Source: Siphonodentalium dalli
Lineage: Eukaryota; Mollusca; Scaphopoda; Gadilida; Siphonodentaliidae
NCBI GenBank assembly: GCA_032622095.1
Contig: CP136061.1
Location: 234,916,944 to 234,980,943, forward strand
Reading direction: 5' to 3'
Length of the DNA: 64,000 bases
A program made the translations under genes and the position numbers. Shown here piece by piece: positions 41,965-53,988 of this stretch (position 1 is its first letter; each line of letters opens with the position of its first letter). A model generated the notes under the pieces. The model saw nothing but the letters and a program-made list of their open reading frames with translations. It was not told where the DNA came from and did no database searches.

Positions 41965-43412
41965 ACCGTTTTTCTTACGAGTCACTTAGCCAATTTGATG
42001 CAAATTATAGTGAGAACATGTTGTCATATGTATACAAATACCACATTTTAGGGCAAAATTGCTCCTTCCAAAATGGCCGCCAAAATGGCCGCCAAAATGG
42101 CAGCTGGAAGTGGAAAATTTTATGTTTTCTCTAACCGATATCTTCTAGATAAGTTAATTATGTATGTGACTGGTTCATAGTTGGGACTATTATTATTATT
42201 ATTTTTTCATGTTAACTGATCATTGAAGCAATAAAATATGACATTCTTGTGGTCCCAGCCCTCCCGGTCCCTCAAATATTAAATTGTTTACAGAACTTGG
42301 TATAAAATTTCACAAAAAATCACCATTGTGATTCTATTCATTGTTCAACAAGAAATGAACAGAACTGTGCAACATAACAGAGGCATACCATTACCTGTGA
42401 ATATTTTAACTCAATTTAATCAAAAGTGTCACTTTGTCCCAAACTAGCTGCAAAAATGGCAACAAAAATTTGAAAAAAGGCAAATATTGCCACATCATGC
42501 TATGTAATCGCTTACAAGTTGTGATTAGGGAATAAACTGGGCTATTCTATCTTACATATATTAAATACTAACATGTGTATGCGGACAAATATGAAGTGAA
42601 TAGGTATACAGGGAGTTACTATGTGATCATAAAAACAAGGAATTGTTATATATGATCATGGTGTTATCATAGGCCTATAGAGTAACTCCCTCTTTACATA
42701 TGTACCTCACGGTAGCAGGGTGTGTCGCCCTTGACCTTAATAAATGGTATACTCGTAGGGCGCGCATCTATAATCTCAAATCGACTACATTCCACCCGTA
42801 TGTGCAATTTGACATATATATCAAGATGTTCCACCAATTTTTGTGTTATATAAACCACCAAGCTTGTGATAGAAAAATCAGATTTGTTCTTGTAATGTCA
42901 GTAGTTACACTAATAACAATTAACTAAGGTGCATCAGAATTGTTAGCATTCATGTACATAAGACATAAGGTTATTCATCAGCCACACCTCGTAAGCGATT
43001 AAATGGCATGCTAGGGAAATATTCACCGTTTTCCATATATTGGCCGCCATTTTGAGACAAAATGACAAATTTCTTTCCGCGTTCTGTAAAATCGAATTTT
43101 TGAGGGCTCTGAATGGGCTGGGACTCAAATGAATGACACATTTCATTGCTCGATGATCATTAACTTGAACAATACAAAAATAAAGTTCTTATTATGAACC
43201 AATTCCATAGAGCAGAAACTAATCTACAAGATATTAGTGTAAAAGCGTCAAAATTTCCGGCAGCCATTTTGGCGGCAATTTTGCCTTAAAATGTGGCAAT
43301 ACATCTTAGCTTCACACAAGTATATACATTTGTATACACAAGACAAGATGTTTTCACTATAATATGCATCAAATTGACTTAGGGACTCGTCTGGGAAAAA
43401 CGGCCGCCATAT
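41965..43412. mobile_element. Foldback element 2, AAAATGGCCGCC-bearing
   Basis: Left arm 41965-42560 (CCGTTTTTC…GATGCAAATTATAGTGAGAACAT…) pairs with right arm about 42880-43412 read in reverse. Shares wording with both arms of the 16940-21334 element, so it belongs to the same superfamily. The centre holds an internal hairpin (AGGGAGTTACT near 42610 with AGTAACTCCCT near 42683) and, at 42716-42855, a piece matching 6935-7065. Confidence 0.7.
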
Positions 43413-44589
43413 TGGACGCCATCTTGCCTGGTGTCTACACGGACACTTTTTCGCATTAACATTGCTTACAAGTTGAGTGACTTAAAATGAGTCGGGAGCT
43501 ATATTATATTAGACCCTAAATGAACAGAAAAATATTAGGGCATAGAATTAGTTTGTAACCTTTAATCTTTAAGATTTCGTTTCGTTTCGTTCGGCAAAAT
43601 AAATATATTCTTCCAACGTAAAATGCGCGCAAAAGAGTTAGCGTGTATTTTATGGTAATTTTGTCGCAAATTAACATGGATTGACAACAGAAAATGATCG
43701 ACTAGATACAAATCGGATATAATGTGAATTAAATACAAGATTCAACGATTTTATTCATATGGATGTTCGCATAATATCGAAAGAAAAGTCTGTCAAAATT
43801 ATTTCTATTTCCAATTTGAGGACCAGGAAACGGACTGAATATGACAGTACCAGTACTCAATGGCTATTATGGCACGAATGAAAACCACTGAGTCACTCAT
43901 TACTGATATGCAACTGAGAAGTTTGATCTACAGGATTCAGATCAGTACTAGTACCTGTACTCTAGGACTACAACTGTACTGTATAAATTAGTATTAATTA
44001 GACAATCGACTTGGAAGTTGGAAACTTTAAAGCGATGATCCTTTGCATCACCACAACAAAGAAATAAGAGTGTCTGGAAGAGTATATGTATACTGTTTTA
44101 AAATTATATTGTCTTCATGCCAGAGACTTTTGGCTCCCAGCATCGAGGTTTGACATTACGCAAATTGCTGCAGCGGTTGGAACAGAAGAAGAATATTGTG
44201 ATAATGTTATGTTGTACGGTACATGTATGTAAATTCAGTTCCACTGGTACTGTGCATTAACTAAGCGCATTTGGGAGTGATATGTCACTAACGTATCGGA
44301 AGGGCCCAACATCATGTGTGCTACTACATCTGTCAGGATCCTGCAGTGAAACCATATACAGATTTCCGGCAGTGGACAACAGATGTCAACAATACAAAAA
44401 AATGAGATCAAGTTCTAGCCTTGAAGTAGTCATCAAAATTGCAAATTAAAACACATTGTCAATGAATTTTCCTGATTTGAAATACGCAATTCGAAATCTG
44501 TGTTCCTATCTTTTTCTGAATATCCTGGAGGGATTTTCCAGATTTAAATGATTCGGTTAATTAAGTGATGTCAGTGAATATGACATTAA
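43413..44589. other. Unassigned sequence
   Basis: No exon, ORF or repeat recognised. Confidence 0.35.
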
Positions 44590-45270
44590 TTATGATCTGT
44601 TCCAATTAAGGTTTTACCTAGGCAAGACGAGTCACAACTTTGATAACAGATTAGTGGAAATAAACCATATGATCGAAACATGGAAACATAGACTATTAAC
44701 CATAATCGGAGGAATAACAGTGATCAAATTTCTAAAACAACCTAAATTGACCCACCTATACCTAGCATTACCAGATCTTGGAAACGAATTTATTAAACAA
44801 CTCGAATAAATTCTTTACAAATTTCTTTGGAATTCGTATAGGGACAGAATAAAAAGAAAGCTCATATGTCAAGACTGTCGACATGACGATTTTAAAATAG
44901 TAGATATAATAAACTTTATAATGTCAATGAAAATCATTTGGGTAAGACGTCTTGTGTCAATGAACTCGAAATTGATCTCTAAATGTACAGATGGCATTCC
45001 CGGTGGGTATGCTGTTAAAATAGTCACACCGGTTAAAACCTCTAATAAAAAGAAAGAATATTAAAATATAGACACACTTTTTTCTGATACCAATCATAAC
45101 TATCGCGTAAATAGTATGTTATTGTCAAGTTCATACGCTGTGTTATGTAAACAAAAGCCATGTTCTGTACCTTACGAAATACTCCAAAAATGTATCAAAT
45201 CCATTTGGAAGTGATGTGCTCATCGCATGAAGCTATTTCAGCAAGAAGAACAAGACAAACGGGAATATAT
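44590..45270 (+). pseudogene. L1/Tx1-like LINE, C-terminal fragment
   Basis: The plus frame reads WKHRLLTIIGGITVIKFLKQ, KLTHLYLALP, ILYKFLWNS…DRIKRKLICQD and IINFIMSMKIIWVRRL, the post-RT region of L1/Tx1-type ORF2. Interrupted by stops (for example near 44810 and 45062) and without 5' parts here. Confidence 0.7.
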
Positions 45271-45666
45271 GTACATAAAATCAATTTATGATTGACTATT
45301 GGAGTAGCCATATGACGTATGGCCCCATTGAAAAGCGACCAATGTGGGATCTTCAAGCTAAAAAAATACAATTGTGCTACAAAAATGATTTGTATTCGTT
45401 ATAGGTAAAATAATTTGATAAGATATTTTGATATAACAAAATTTGAGTTAAAATAATCCTGCATTATTAACAAAACAAACTTGTTTCGCGGCTGAAAGAC
45501 AAACCACCACACCAAACCTACACCAAACCTAGACATCTACAAACCTACATAATTGTGTGTTACCCCCTCCCCTCTGGTGGCTACGCTGTGTTTTTGGTAT
45601 GTGGACTCTTTATATTGACATTTTAATACTGAGTTGAGGATTGATTATCCTTTGCAGTTTAAACGA

Positions 45667-45945
45667 TTAACGCTTTCTTTACTAAATACTCATTGATGAG
45701 TAGTTCCCTTCTGAAATGTTCAGATAATAAGTTCAACAAACGACCATAGGCTTTTTGTTGAACATATTTTCTAAACATTTCCCAATAATGAATAGGATTC
45801 ATTCAGCACTTGTGTTTTTCGGGTGTTATCGGTCTGTCGTCTGTCTATGTTTTTCCTGGGCATTCCTCCAGATGAATAATATACCATAATAATGTACACT
45901 ATTAACACTGGGTGGGATAATCCATTTAGTAAAGAAAGGGTTAAA
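45667..45945. mobile_element. TTAA-flanked MITE (piggyBac-like)
   Basis: TTAA then CGCTTTCTTTACTAAAT at 45667-45687 and ATTTAGTAAAGAAAGGG then TTAA at 45924-45944: 17-base inverted ends with one mismatch and a TTAA target duplication. An internal hairpin uses GTTCAACAAA (45730-45765). Relatives: 1665-1911 and a fragment at 55195-55289. Confidence 0.75.
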
Positions 45946-46178
45946 TAAGAAGTGATGGCACAAGGAAGTAACGGGGTGAAATGTCGAAGCACAAAGTTTG
46001 AAAATGTGCACGCTCCGTGAAACACTCCAGCCTCATTTCTCTGAGATTGTAATCGAATGTGTGTTTTATACTCTCGCCATTATAAAACGGTAACAAGAAT
46101 TGAAGAAAAAAACAAGACGGAACACAAAGCCTGTAAGTTCATGACAACAGTCCATACAATGGTGTGCTATTGTCTGCC

Positions 46179-46935
46179 TCAAGTGTCACCAATAGTTCCA
46201 TATGAATACTCATTTTCTGTTGGAATACCACCCTCCCTCTGTGGAGACTGGGGATAACCATATTGATCCTCGTCCATGCCACCCTCCCTCTGTGGAGACT
46301 GTGAATAACCATATTGATCCTCGTCCATGCCACCCTCCCTCTGTGGAGACTGAGAATAACCATATTGATCCTCGTCCATTTTGGCTGAAATATGCTGATA
46401 AGTGGCATCTGGGGTCGTGTCAACTGATTGTTCCATCATCAGGTCCGACATGTGTGAGTAACCATAGTGATCCGCCATGTTATCTGCATTGGGAGTGACA
46501 CCACTTTGTTCCAGTTCGTACTCGCAATATTCTGCGTGTACGGACGGATGCTCTTCGTCACTTTGTTCTAGATCGTACACGCAATTTCCTGCATGTAATG
46601 AGGGATATTTTTCGTTGACTTTTAATTGTGATACACATGCATCTGCCTCACCTCCACTTGATGGTTTTTGTTTGAGGCAATTCATATGATCCAATGAATT
46701 GTCTTCAGTATAGTTCGTGAAACCTTTCGATCCGGTAGAGGCAGATTCGACCACAGGAAATGCCTCGGAATAGTAATCCTGGTCATCTATATTCGAGTAA
46801 TCGGTCGTCGATTGGTTTATACGTGCCCCAGCTTCAGTATCCAGGTCACCGTCTCCTGCACCAACTTGTTCCAGAGGATAGCCCAGTTGATGGGATTCTA
46901 TGCGAGTTTTTGTTTTATCGTCCCTTCTTCGCTTC
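46179..46935 (-). CDS. WSC receptor gene, terminal exon (cytoplasmic tail)
   Basis: Acceptor TTTTCAG (AG at 46937-46936); the exon supplies the last base of a codon split after the TM exon (phase 2), then 251 codons and a stop. The tail starts with a strongly basic stop-transfer (KRRRDDK) continuing the RRR of the preceding exon. Further on it is acidic and tyrosine-rich: NYTEDN, two copies of a CVYDLEQ/CEYELEQ module, HYGYSHMSDL, and three tandem 17-residue repeats containing DEDQYGYSQSPQREGG (51-bp DNA repeats at about 46225-46380). No kinase or death domain. Tyr-Gly-Tyr-Ser and YxLE motifs look like phosphorylation or adaptor-docking sites; that is inference. Confidence 0.85.
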
Positions 46936-48007
46936 CTGAAAACATGAAAATCATAACGTTATGTGGAATTGCGCTATATACTCGGACCCGGGCTGATATT
47001 TGTCTCATATTCCCACCCAATCATTGATTTAATGTTCAGAATATAGAATGCTGATATATGAGAGGAAAAACAGTTGGACATTGCTAACTGGGAATTGAGA
47101 CTGTTCTAATATAATATTTTTCCAGCATTATTTAGTGTAAATTGTTCGCAAGCAAATGGATTCCCCATATATCAATATGAGATGTAGTACATGTACGTAG
47201 GGTGTGCAATTCGAAACTCGAACACGCTTAAATACCTTCTTTTCGCCTCGCAATTTCTCATTGACGGCACCTACGAAAATAACACGGCCACGTAAACCCA
47301 AGTTTTAAATAGTCAAAGTCGTTCGTTTTGGACATTTCTGTGCGGGCTATCGAGTATTTCTGGAGTATCGGGGTGTGTGGAAAGTAATTGCCAATGTGAT
47401 CGTCACCACGCAATCATTGTGGCATGAGTCTATGTAAGAAACCATCTTGTATTTTTAGTAGTGTGTTTTTAAAATCAATTAATCTATTTCTTGGCGAATT
47501 AGGTTCGCAGGCTGCACTCTGACGTGTTGGCTATCAGCGTCGGCGGGTGTCTGCAGATGGCGATAGCGCGATAACTTGGACAAAATATCAACTGATTTAG
47601 TTTATATTCGGCAAATAAGACTTGCTCGACAATGTCTTGACCAAGTCCGAAATCTGACCATGTACGCCTCAATTAGTTAAATTTCGTTTTGAGCAGAGGT
47701 GTATATTTGCTTTCATGGCAAGCAGATCGATGACGTGGACGCATACTCCACCAACCGTGTCAAGTGGGCTTGGTTTGTTTTAAAGTCAAGGACAATTTTT
47801 TAGACAGAACATGTGCATATATTTCTCATTTATCAAAATTTGATCAAAAGTTTTCATCTGTATAAAAGTAATTCATTTGGCTATATTTTCAAACTGTTGT
47901 TAATAGACTCGAAACCGGAATAGGGAAGCCAGACGCGAGACCATAAACATTGATACAAAGGTTCAAGCTGTTGTGCTATTTTTGCCTCCCAAATATTATA
48001 TACGAAC
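46936..48007. other. Intron of the WSC receptor gene
   Basis: GT at 48007-48006 to AG at 46937-46936 on the minus strand, 1,072 bases. No other feature recognised inside. Confidence 0.8.
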
Positions 48008-48086
48008 CTTCGACGAAGAATAATGGTTAATACTATGGCAACCACGACGATCACAACAGTAGTCGTTCCGGCAACAGCAGCTGTCC
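48008..48086 (-). CDS. WSC receptor gene, transmembrane exon
   Basis: 79-bp exon between acceptor ATAATTGCAG (AG 48088-48087) and donor GAAG/GTTCGT (GT 48007-48006). It encodes a small Thr/Ala lead-in and a hydrophobic helix TTTVVIVVVAIVLTIILRRR. It enters in phase 1 and leaves in phase 2, fitting exactly the exons before and after. Confidence 0.88.
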
Positions 48087-49249
48087 CTGCAATTATGCAA
48101 TACATAGCTCGTCAAATTGTATCTAACAGTGATTAGCATATATTCATGCAATGCATTTACAACGATTGCGATGACATATTTCATGTCGGACTGGTCATTT
48201 TTAGGGTGTCGTCTTGAACAAAGCTACATAATTAAATTTCAGTTGACGCGACAGATCATCCAATAAATAACTAGCTTGGCACTGTCTGTTTCGATAACAT
48301 GTCAAATACCCGAAAAACAAATACACGAAATACCGACATTCAGGTTGTATGTCGTCTGATAAAACTTGCCATGTCATAGCACACCTTGGATACATCTAGC
48401 CCATTGTTGTTTCCTGGCATACTTTTTCTAACAAGCGTATATTGTTTCAAAGAATTAAAAATTACCACTCAATTAACTCAATTCGTCATACAAGGGATGC
48501 AGCACATTTGAACAAATACCACTTTGCGAAACCCTCAACAGGCTTCTTCCGTCCGTGTTCTACATTTAGTTAAGTTTCAATGGGATTTAGTCGCCCCACT
48601 GTAATAATCGTTTACAATTAATATTTTACTCAATTGCACAAACGTCTATCCAAATCCTCAGTTAACTGCAACACAATATAGTTAAAGTTATCAAAATATA
48701 CATATATATCATAAAACATTATCCAATAAGCGTTTGGTACCTTAATTATAGCATGTTGGTAGATATCAACACTAGAACGTGGGGCGTTGTGATGAAATAA
48801 ATATAAAACACATGGAATTAAGGTGATGTCGTGCATGCAATTCAATCTCTGATTGGACAAACATGCCTCGTGTGATTGATTTCTTTATAAAGTTTTGTGT
48901 TACGCGTGCTGTGAGTTCCCATGTTTTGTTTTGCAGAATGTGGACTTGCCCAGCCCTATACACACATTGGTCCGTGTGGAATGTGCGATAAATTATAAAA
49001 GTAGTTTTTCTGTGGCAATGATGAAACATTACACGGATATCTTTTTTCTTTTTTTTGGGCATGGTATAATTTAGTGTCGACACACAGCCTCAATTAAATT
49101 CTTTAATCTCAATAAATCAACAATCATGATATATGAGATATACAAAATTCATATACAAATATGACAAAAGCACATTTAACAGGTACATAATTATTATATT
49201 ATAGTATATGTAATATGAAATATTATATATCGCTAATGCATCCATTGAA

Positions 49250-49281
49250 GGCACATCCACCCAAAACAGGGTGGATGTGCC
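49250..49281. repeat. Perfect 13-bp hairpin
   Basis: GGCACATCCACCC, loop AAAACA, GGGTGGATGTGCC. No surrounding inverted repeat was seen, so it is not obviously a MITE. Confidence 0.8.
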
Positions 49282-49587
49282 CATTACTATATAAGACTAT
49301 CGATTTATTTGATACACTCGCGTCATTTACACAGGAATACTGTCATAGCGACATGCATATACATAAATGTTGACGATGGGGCACATGAGCTACATATGTA
49401 AGTGCTTGTACCTTGTTGACTATCAGCACATTACCAATGCCCCCACCCCCGCTGTGTACGCAGTTCGTGCAGTGGCAATGTCACTGTATATTCCAGTGTG
49501 TGCGGCAGAAACCAACATTTTGATAGCACCCCCACTTTTTGGGAGGGTGGTAGTGTGGTGAAGTTAACTTTGACGATGAGGACAGAA

Positions 49588-50050
49588 ATGGTTACAATAC
49601 ACCAAATGATTTACATAGGCCTCAGTGTTAACAAATCCCGCTGGCCTATATTCGCAGCAAAGCTTTGACCCTGCTCGAGTATTTGAAATTAAAGAAGGTC
49701 CTGTTAGACACGCAGAAATGTGCACAAAAGTACTTGTAAACGTGGTGGATCACACTGCAGCTTGACAAACGTCACACTACCATTAAAATTGAGAAAAAAA
49801 TGACATCGAAAAAAACACAAACACCTCCCATAAATTATTCGCCATTTGCACAGCCACAACCGTTTACCATGTGGCTATATTTGATGTTTCTCGACGGGAA
49901 ACACTTTTGTGCACTTTTTCGTGCACTTTTCATCCATGTATCATTGACCATTATGCTGATCCTAGCTTGGGGGTCCCAGGGGAAATCACTCTACTAATTT
50001 GTATTTGGTGTATTGTAACCAAATGGTCTGCATCTTAGCCCTGAGGTGCG
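49588..50050. mobile_element. Foldback/MITE-like element in intron
   Basis: GGTTACAATACACCAAATG (from 49590) pairs with TTTGGTGTATTGTAACC (from 50008); both ends then extend to CCTCAG/CTGAGG. Inner arms (TGTGCACAAAAGT and ACTTTTGTGCACA, near 49720 and 49910) also pair. No ORF of note. Confidence 0.65.
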
Positions 50051-50349
50051 TAATAAATTAAGTGAAATTCTCATTGACGCTTCCAACGAGCGCCGTCGCG
50101 ATGAAACACCACCTCTTCGGCCAAAACCAGTCAACATAAATGTAATGTGAACATTTCAGTGCTCAATCTTTATCTCAAAACGGGTGCATTGATGAAACTG
50201 CTAGTAGTTGTAAGGGACAACATGGTATAATTTGCCTGCTGCAGTGGACACAACTGCTGATCATATTACCAAAGTCAATATCTAATTTAATTGTATACAT
50301 GCCAATTACATTGTAGCACATGTACTGATGTTATAATTAATGTATTATT

Positions 50350-51690
50350 TATCTTTCGTAGTTCGGTATCAAGAATCTCAACTCTGATTGTTATACTGGT
50401 GGCAATTCTATGCCAAAAAATGGACAGTACCCATGCATTAGGTTTCACACATGGTGCTTCGGGCGACTACAACGGCAATAAATGCTTAACCGATCAAATG
50501 GATGTTTATTCCTCGTTATCTGATATGTGTTCTCGCATCCTTGTTGGCTACGAGTTTATGCTAACCATGCTAATAATAGTTCTCCCGACGTTGCGCTCAC
50601 TCAAAATGATATTTCCGTGTCATGTACATGTATCTCTAATTTGTCATAGATTAACGTGACCTGCTCGTTAATTAGCGAAGCCTTTTACACTACACCCGCA
50701 CCCATATTGGTAATCTTTCCTCGTCTATATTTAACATGGAATCAGATGATGATGTTTCGACTGATATTCATAGCAGTATCGACCTTGGTGACTTTGTTCT
50801 GATACACTTAGTGTCTCCGACCATGAAAATATGTCCGATCATGGAAGGTCGATTGATGAAGAATCCGAGTGCTCATGAGGAATCGCTGTCTGCTAAAAGT
50901 CATACTGATAACGAACTAAGAACACCCTCCCTCGACGTAGGTGGATTGCACAAGAGACTCAATTACCCAGAGTTCAGAGAATTGCTTACCGATTATGGTG
51001 TAATGTCTTTGTGAAATTACAATGTTTATGGCGGACACGATATACATACCATGATTTAATATAGTTACGATGAAATGCAGATCGATGTGCAATGGGAACC
51101 GATCAGTTGGAATTCTTATCGCTGCCAAATCTTCAAGACAAATTAGCGTCAAAAAGGTTACTATGCCATCCGAGCACGCGACATGGGTCTCCGTATTAAC
51201 GTCCAAACACACATCTGCATGTAACCTTGTACCGCCGACGAACACAAATTATGCAGATAATGAAGGTGTAGAAATATTTTACAAGATGTCTTAGAACTCC
51301 GTAGCCATGGGATGAAATTCACCTGGTGGGCGATTTTAATGCCAGAACTGCCATGCAGTCTCAGAGATTGTATATATGATGCTGGCTGGAATTGGCTATT
51401 TGCAACTATTATTCGTCGACAAACGGTATCTATATAACCGACAGATACTCCGAAGATGCAGGAAAACCAAATTAATATTGGTATCGTCTGATCGATTTGT
51501 GCACGGAAGGGTCCATCAATATCATGAAAACAGGCTCTGCAAGGTTCACGGAATTTGGAAACGCACATGGCGTGATGAGAGCGTAGTAGATTATGCAATC
51601 AGTACCAGACCCCTATCTCGATTGTTCGCGGGTTTGAGATACTCGAATACTCTAATCTTTATTCTGATGTACATTGAGGAATAAGTATTC
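50350..51690 (+). pseudogene. Possible decayed LINE endonuclease region
   Basis: Scattered plus-frame fragments (LNYPEFRELLTDYGVMSL near 50960, SVVDYAIS near 51580) resemble LINE endonuclease segments, but frames are broken every 100-200 bases. Weak call. Confidence 0.35.
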
Positions 51691-51859
51691 TACTGGGGCT
51701 AATGGTTGTTACACTAGCTTATCGTCCTCAAATGGAATATGGTGGCATTCCGTTTGAACAAATATAAAGCTAGTGACTATATAGAAGCGGTACAAAGTAA
51801 GCTAAGTACACTTGACACAAATTTTGATATTATGTTGAAAAATAAAAAGATAATTTGTT

Positions 51860-53090
51860 GGTTATGATATGAGCGGTGAACTCTAGATGGTTGGCCTCAG
51901 ATGCTATTATTAAACACAGAGACCCTTTTTCTGTGTTCCGTCGAAAGTACGATATCAGTATCTTTATTGGCGCACACTCCATGCTGAACAATGAGCGCCT
52001 TTGGAGAAAAGAATTGGAAAACAACATGGAATTTGCATCATTCAGCAGCAACCATAGAGGTATAGAAATTTAAAAATCCATTTGAATACTCTATCCACAA
52101 TGAATATAGTGACCCGCAAGGAAACTTCTTAATACTAGACATAACTATACAAAATCAGAGATTTTCGTTAATCACAGTATATGGACCAAACAAAGAAGAC
52201 CCTATTTTTTTTTAAATTTAGATAAAAGGGCTATAGAACTCAGCAACTTATCAACCATATGAGTAGGTGATTGGAATATAGTAATGGACTACAATTCTTA
52301 GACATACAAATGTGTTAGACAAAACAATAACAGAAACCATGTGGAAATTAAAGCTAAAATGGCAGAATTTAATTTAATAGATATATGGAGAAAAGAAATC
52401 CAAATTGTAACAGATACTCATGGTATGGAGATATCAAAACATGCAGCAGACTAGATTATTTTTTAATATCGGAGGGCCTTGAACCATAAATGTCAGCGGC
52501 GGATATAGCAACGAAATACAAATCAGACCATGCCCCAATAAATCTAGAATTATCATTCAGTAAAAAAAGAAGAGGCCCCGGTACATGTAAATGTAATGAT
52601 TCTGTACTGAAAGATACAACCTGAAAGATACAACAAGAAATTATTAAAATAGTGGAACAATATACAGTTCAGAAAAAATAGACGATCAGATGCTTTCTGA
52701 AATGATCAAACTGGGAGTTAGAGGTAAAACAATTGCTTTTTGTTCTGAAAAAAGAAGAATCAAAACACAAAGGAAAAATATTTTGAAATTACCTACTTAA
52801 AAATCAGAAACAATCTGATGAAACAAAAGAGGAAAAATTTTAAACTGACATGGTGAAACTGGAAAATGAACTCCAAACCCTACTGCAGCACAATGATTAC
52901 TGTTAAGGACTTTCGAAAAACTTTTGAAACTGCAGGGCGACAAGGAATTTGAACGAAATTATTAAGAACTGATATAAATGGCAAAGTCCTCAATATTATC
53001 CGTAGCATTTACGATGCTTCAAAGTCCTACATCTTTAATAATAGCCAACGCTCCGAATATTTTGCTTTTAAGACTGGAGTGCACTTCTAC
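51860..53090 (+). pseudogene. L1/Tx1-like LINE, EN to RT start, decayed
   Basis: Fragments in order: FASFSSNHRGIEI (near 52030), DPQGNFLILDITIQNQRFSL and ITVYGPNKEDP (52110-52205), DQMLSEMIKLGVRGKTIAF (52680-52740), GKVLNIIRSIYDASKSY and YFAFKTGV (52980-53075). These are the endonuclease, linker and first RT blocks of an L1-type ORF2. Numerous stops and gaps. Same strand as the C-terminal fragment at 44590-45270; whether both came from one element is open. Confidence 0.7.
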
Positions 53091-53583
53091 TAATCCAGGC
53101 GCTTTGTTTAAAAACGCACAATTGCGAAAAAGGTAATAAACGCATGAAACATGGCACATAAGTTGATCATACGCTACTGCTATTTTTCAGATGTGGCGAC
53201 ATTCGCGACAGGTCCTTCTTAGCAACGATTGCTATGCAACTACCCGCATCGAAGAAATGATTTAATTATGTGCTTTAACACATCAAATATACGTCACAAA
53301 TGGGGAGGTAACCGAAATCTAAAGATGCACATATGGCTGACACTATGGTAGTTTTTAGATAGTAAACTACAACAAATAACATTTTTATGGTGAACACAAT
53401 TATAATAGTTATTGTTAAAGTTGATCTGACTGCAAAATTGCCATATAGATCTTACTTGCAGGAGTGGTAACGGTAGCCATGGGCATACCCGAAATAAAAA
53501 TGCACATATGACTGATATTGTGGTAGTTTTAACAAACTGACAAACTAAACTCATTTTTATGATTTTTTTTATAAATTTCTAAC

Positions 53584-53988
53584 CTTTTGTGTTCAACGTG
53601 GGCTGAGTTTTCTGATCCACATTCATTGGATATATCGGTGTATTAGTTAAAGCGATCATGGTGGTTCCGGGGACGGAGAAGCCGGTGGTGGTAGCACTGG
53701 TTGCTGGGCTGGCGATGTTAGTGGTACTGGTGTTAGTGATGTTGTTCTTGTTGTTGTTGTTCTTGTTGTCGTCGTCGTCGTCGTCGTCGTTGTTGTTGTT
53801 GTTATTGTTGTTGCTGGTGGTGGTGGTGGTATTGGTGTTAGTGGTGGTACCGTTGCTGTTGTTGGTGATGGTGATGGTGTTGGTGGTGTATATTACGGCC
53901 GTTGTTTTCGTGTCGATGGTAGCTATGGGCTTGTTGTTGCTGTTGGTGGTGGTAGTGGTGACACCAGAGGTCGGAGTCGTCGGCAGAA
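53584..53988 (-). CDS. WSC receptor gene, Thr/Asn/Asp-rich linker exon
   Basis: 405-bp exon, acceptor TTGTTCTGTAG (AG 53990-53989), donor AAAAG/GTTAGA (GT 53583-53582), phase 1 at both ends. It follows the WSC exon directly (the split codon gives Val) and precedes the TM exon (split codon Gly). Encodes about 135 residues: Thr-rich start, then poly-Asn, a run of seven Asp, more Asn/Thr, and a Thr/Pro/Ser end. Typical of an extended, O-glycosylated stalk between a lectin-like head and the membrane. DNA is trinucleotide microsatellite (GTT, GTC, GGT on the plus strand), so length is likely polymorphic. Confidence 0.85.

Larger units (their letters stand above)
48087..53583. other. Intron of the WSC receptor gene with inserted repeats
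   Basis: 5.5-kb intron carrying a perfect hairpin (49250-49281), an inverted-repeat element (49588-50050) and decayed LINE sequence in the opposite orientation (50350-53090). Confidence 0.8.

Noticed and set aside
45685-45715. Hammerhead-like CTGATGAG/GAAA wording
   Set aside because: Only partial core bases are present and the stems do not pair as required.
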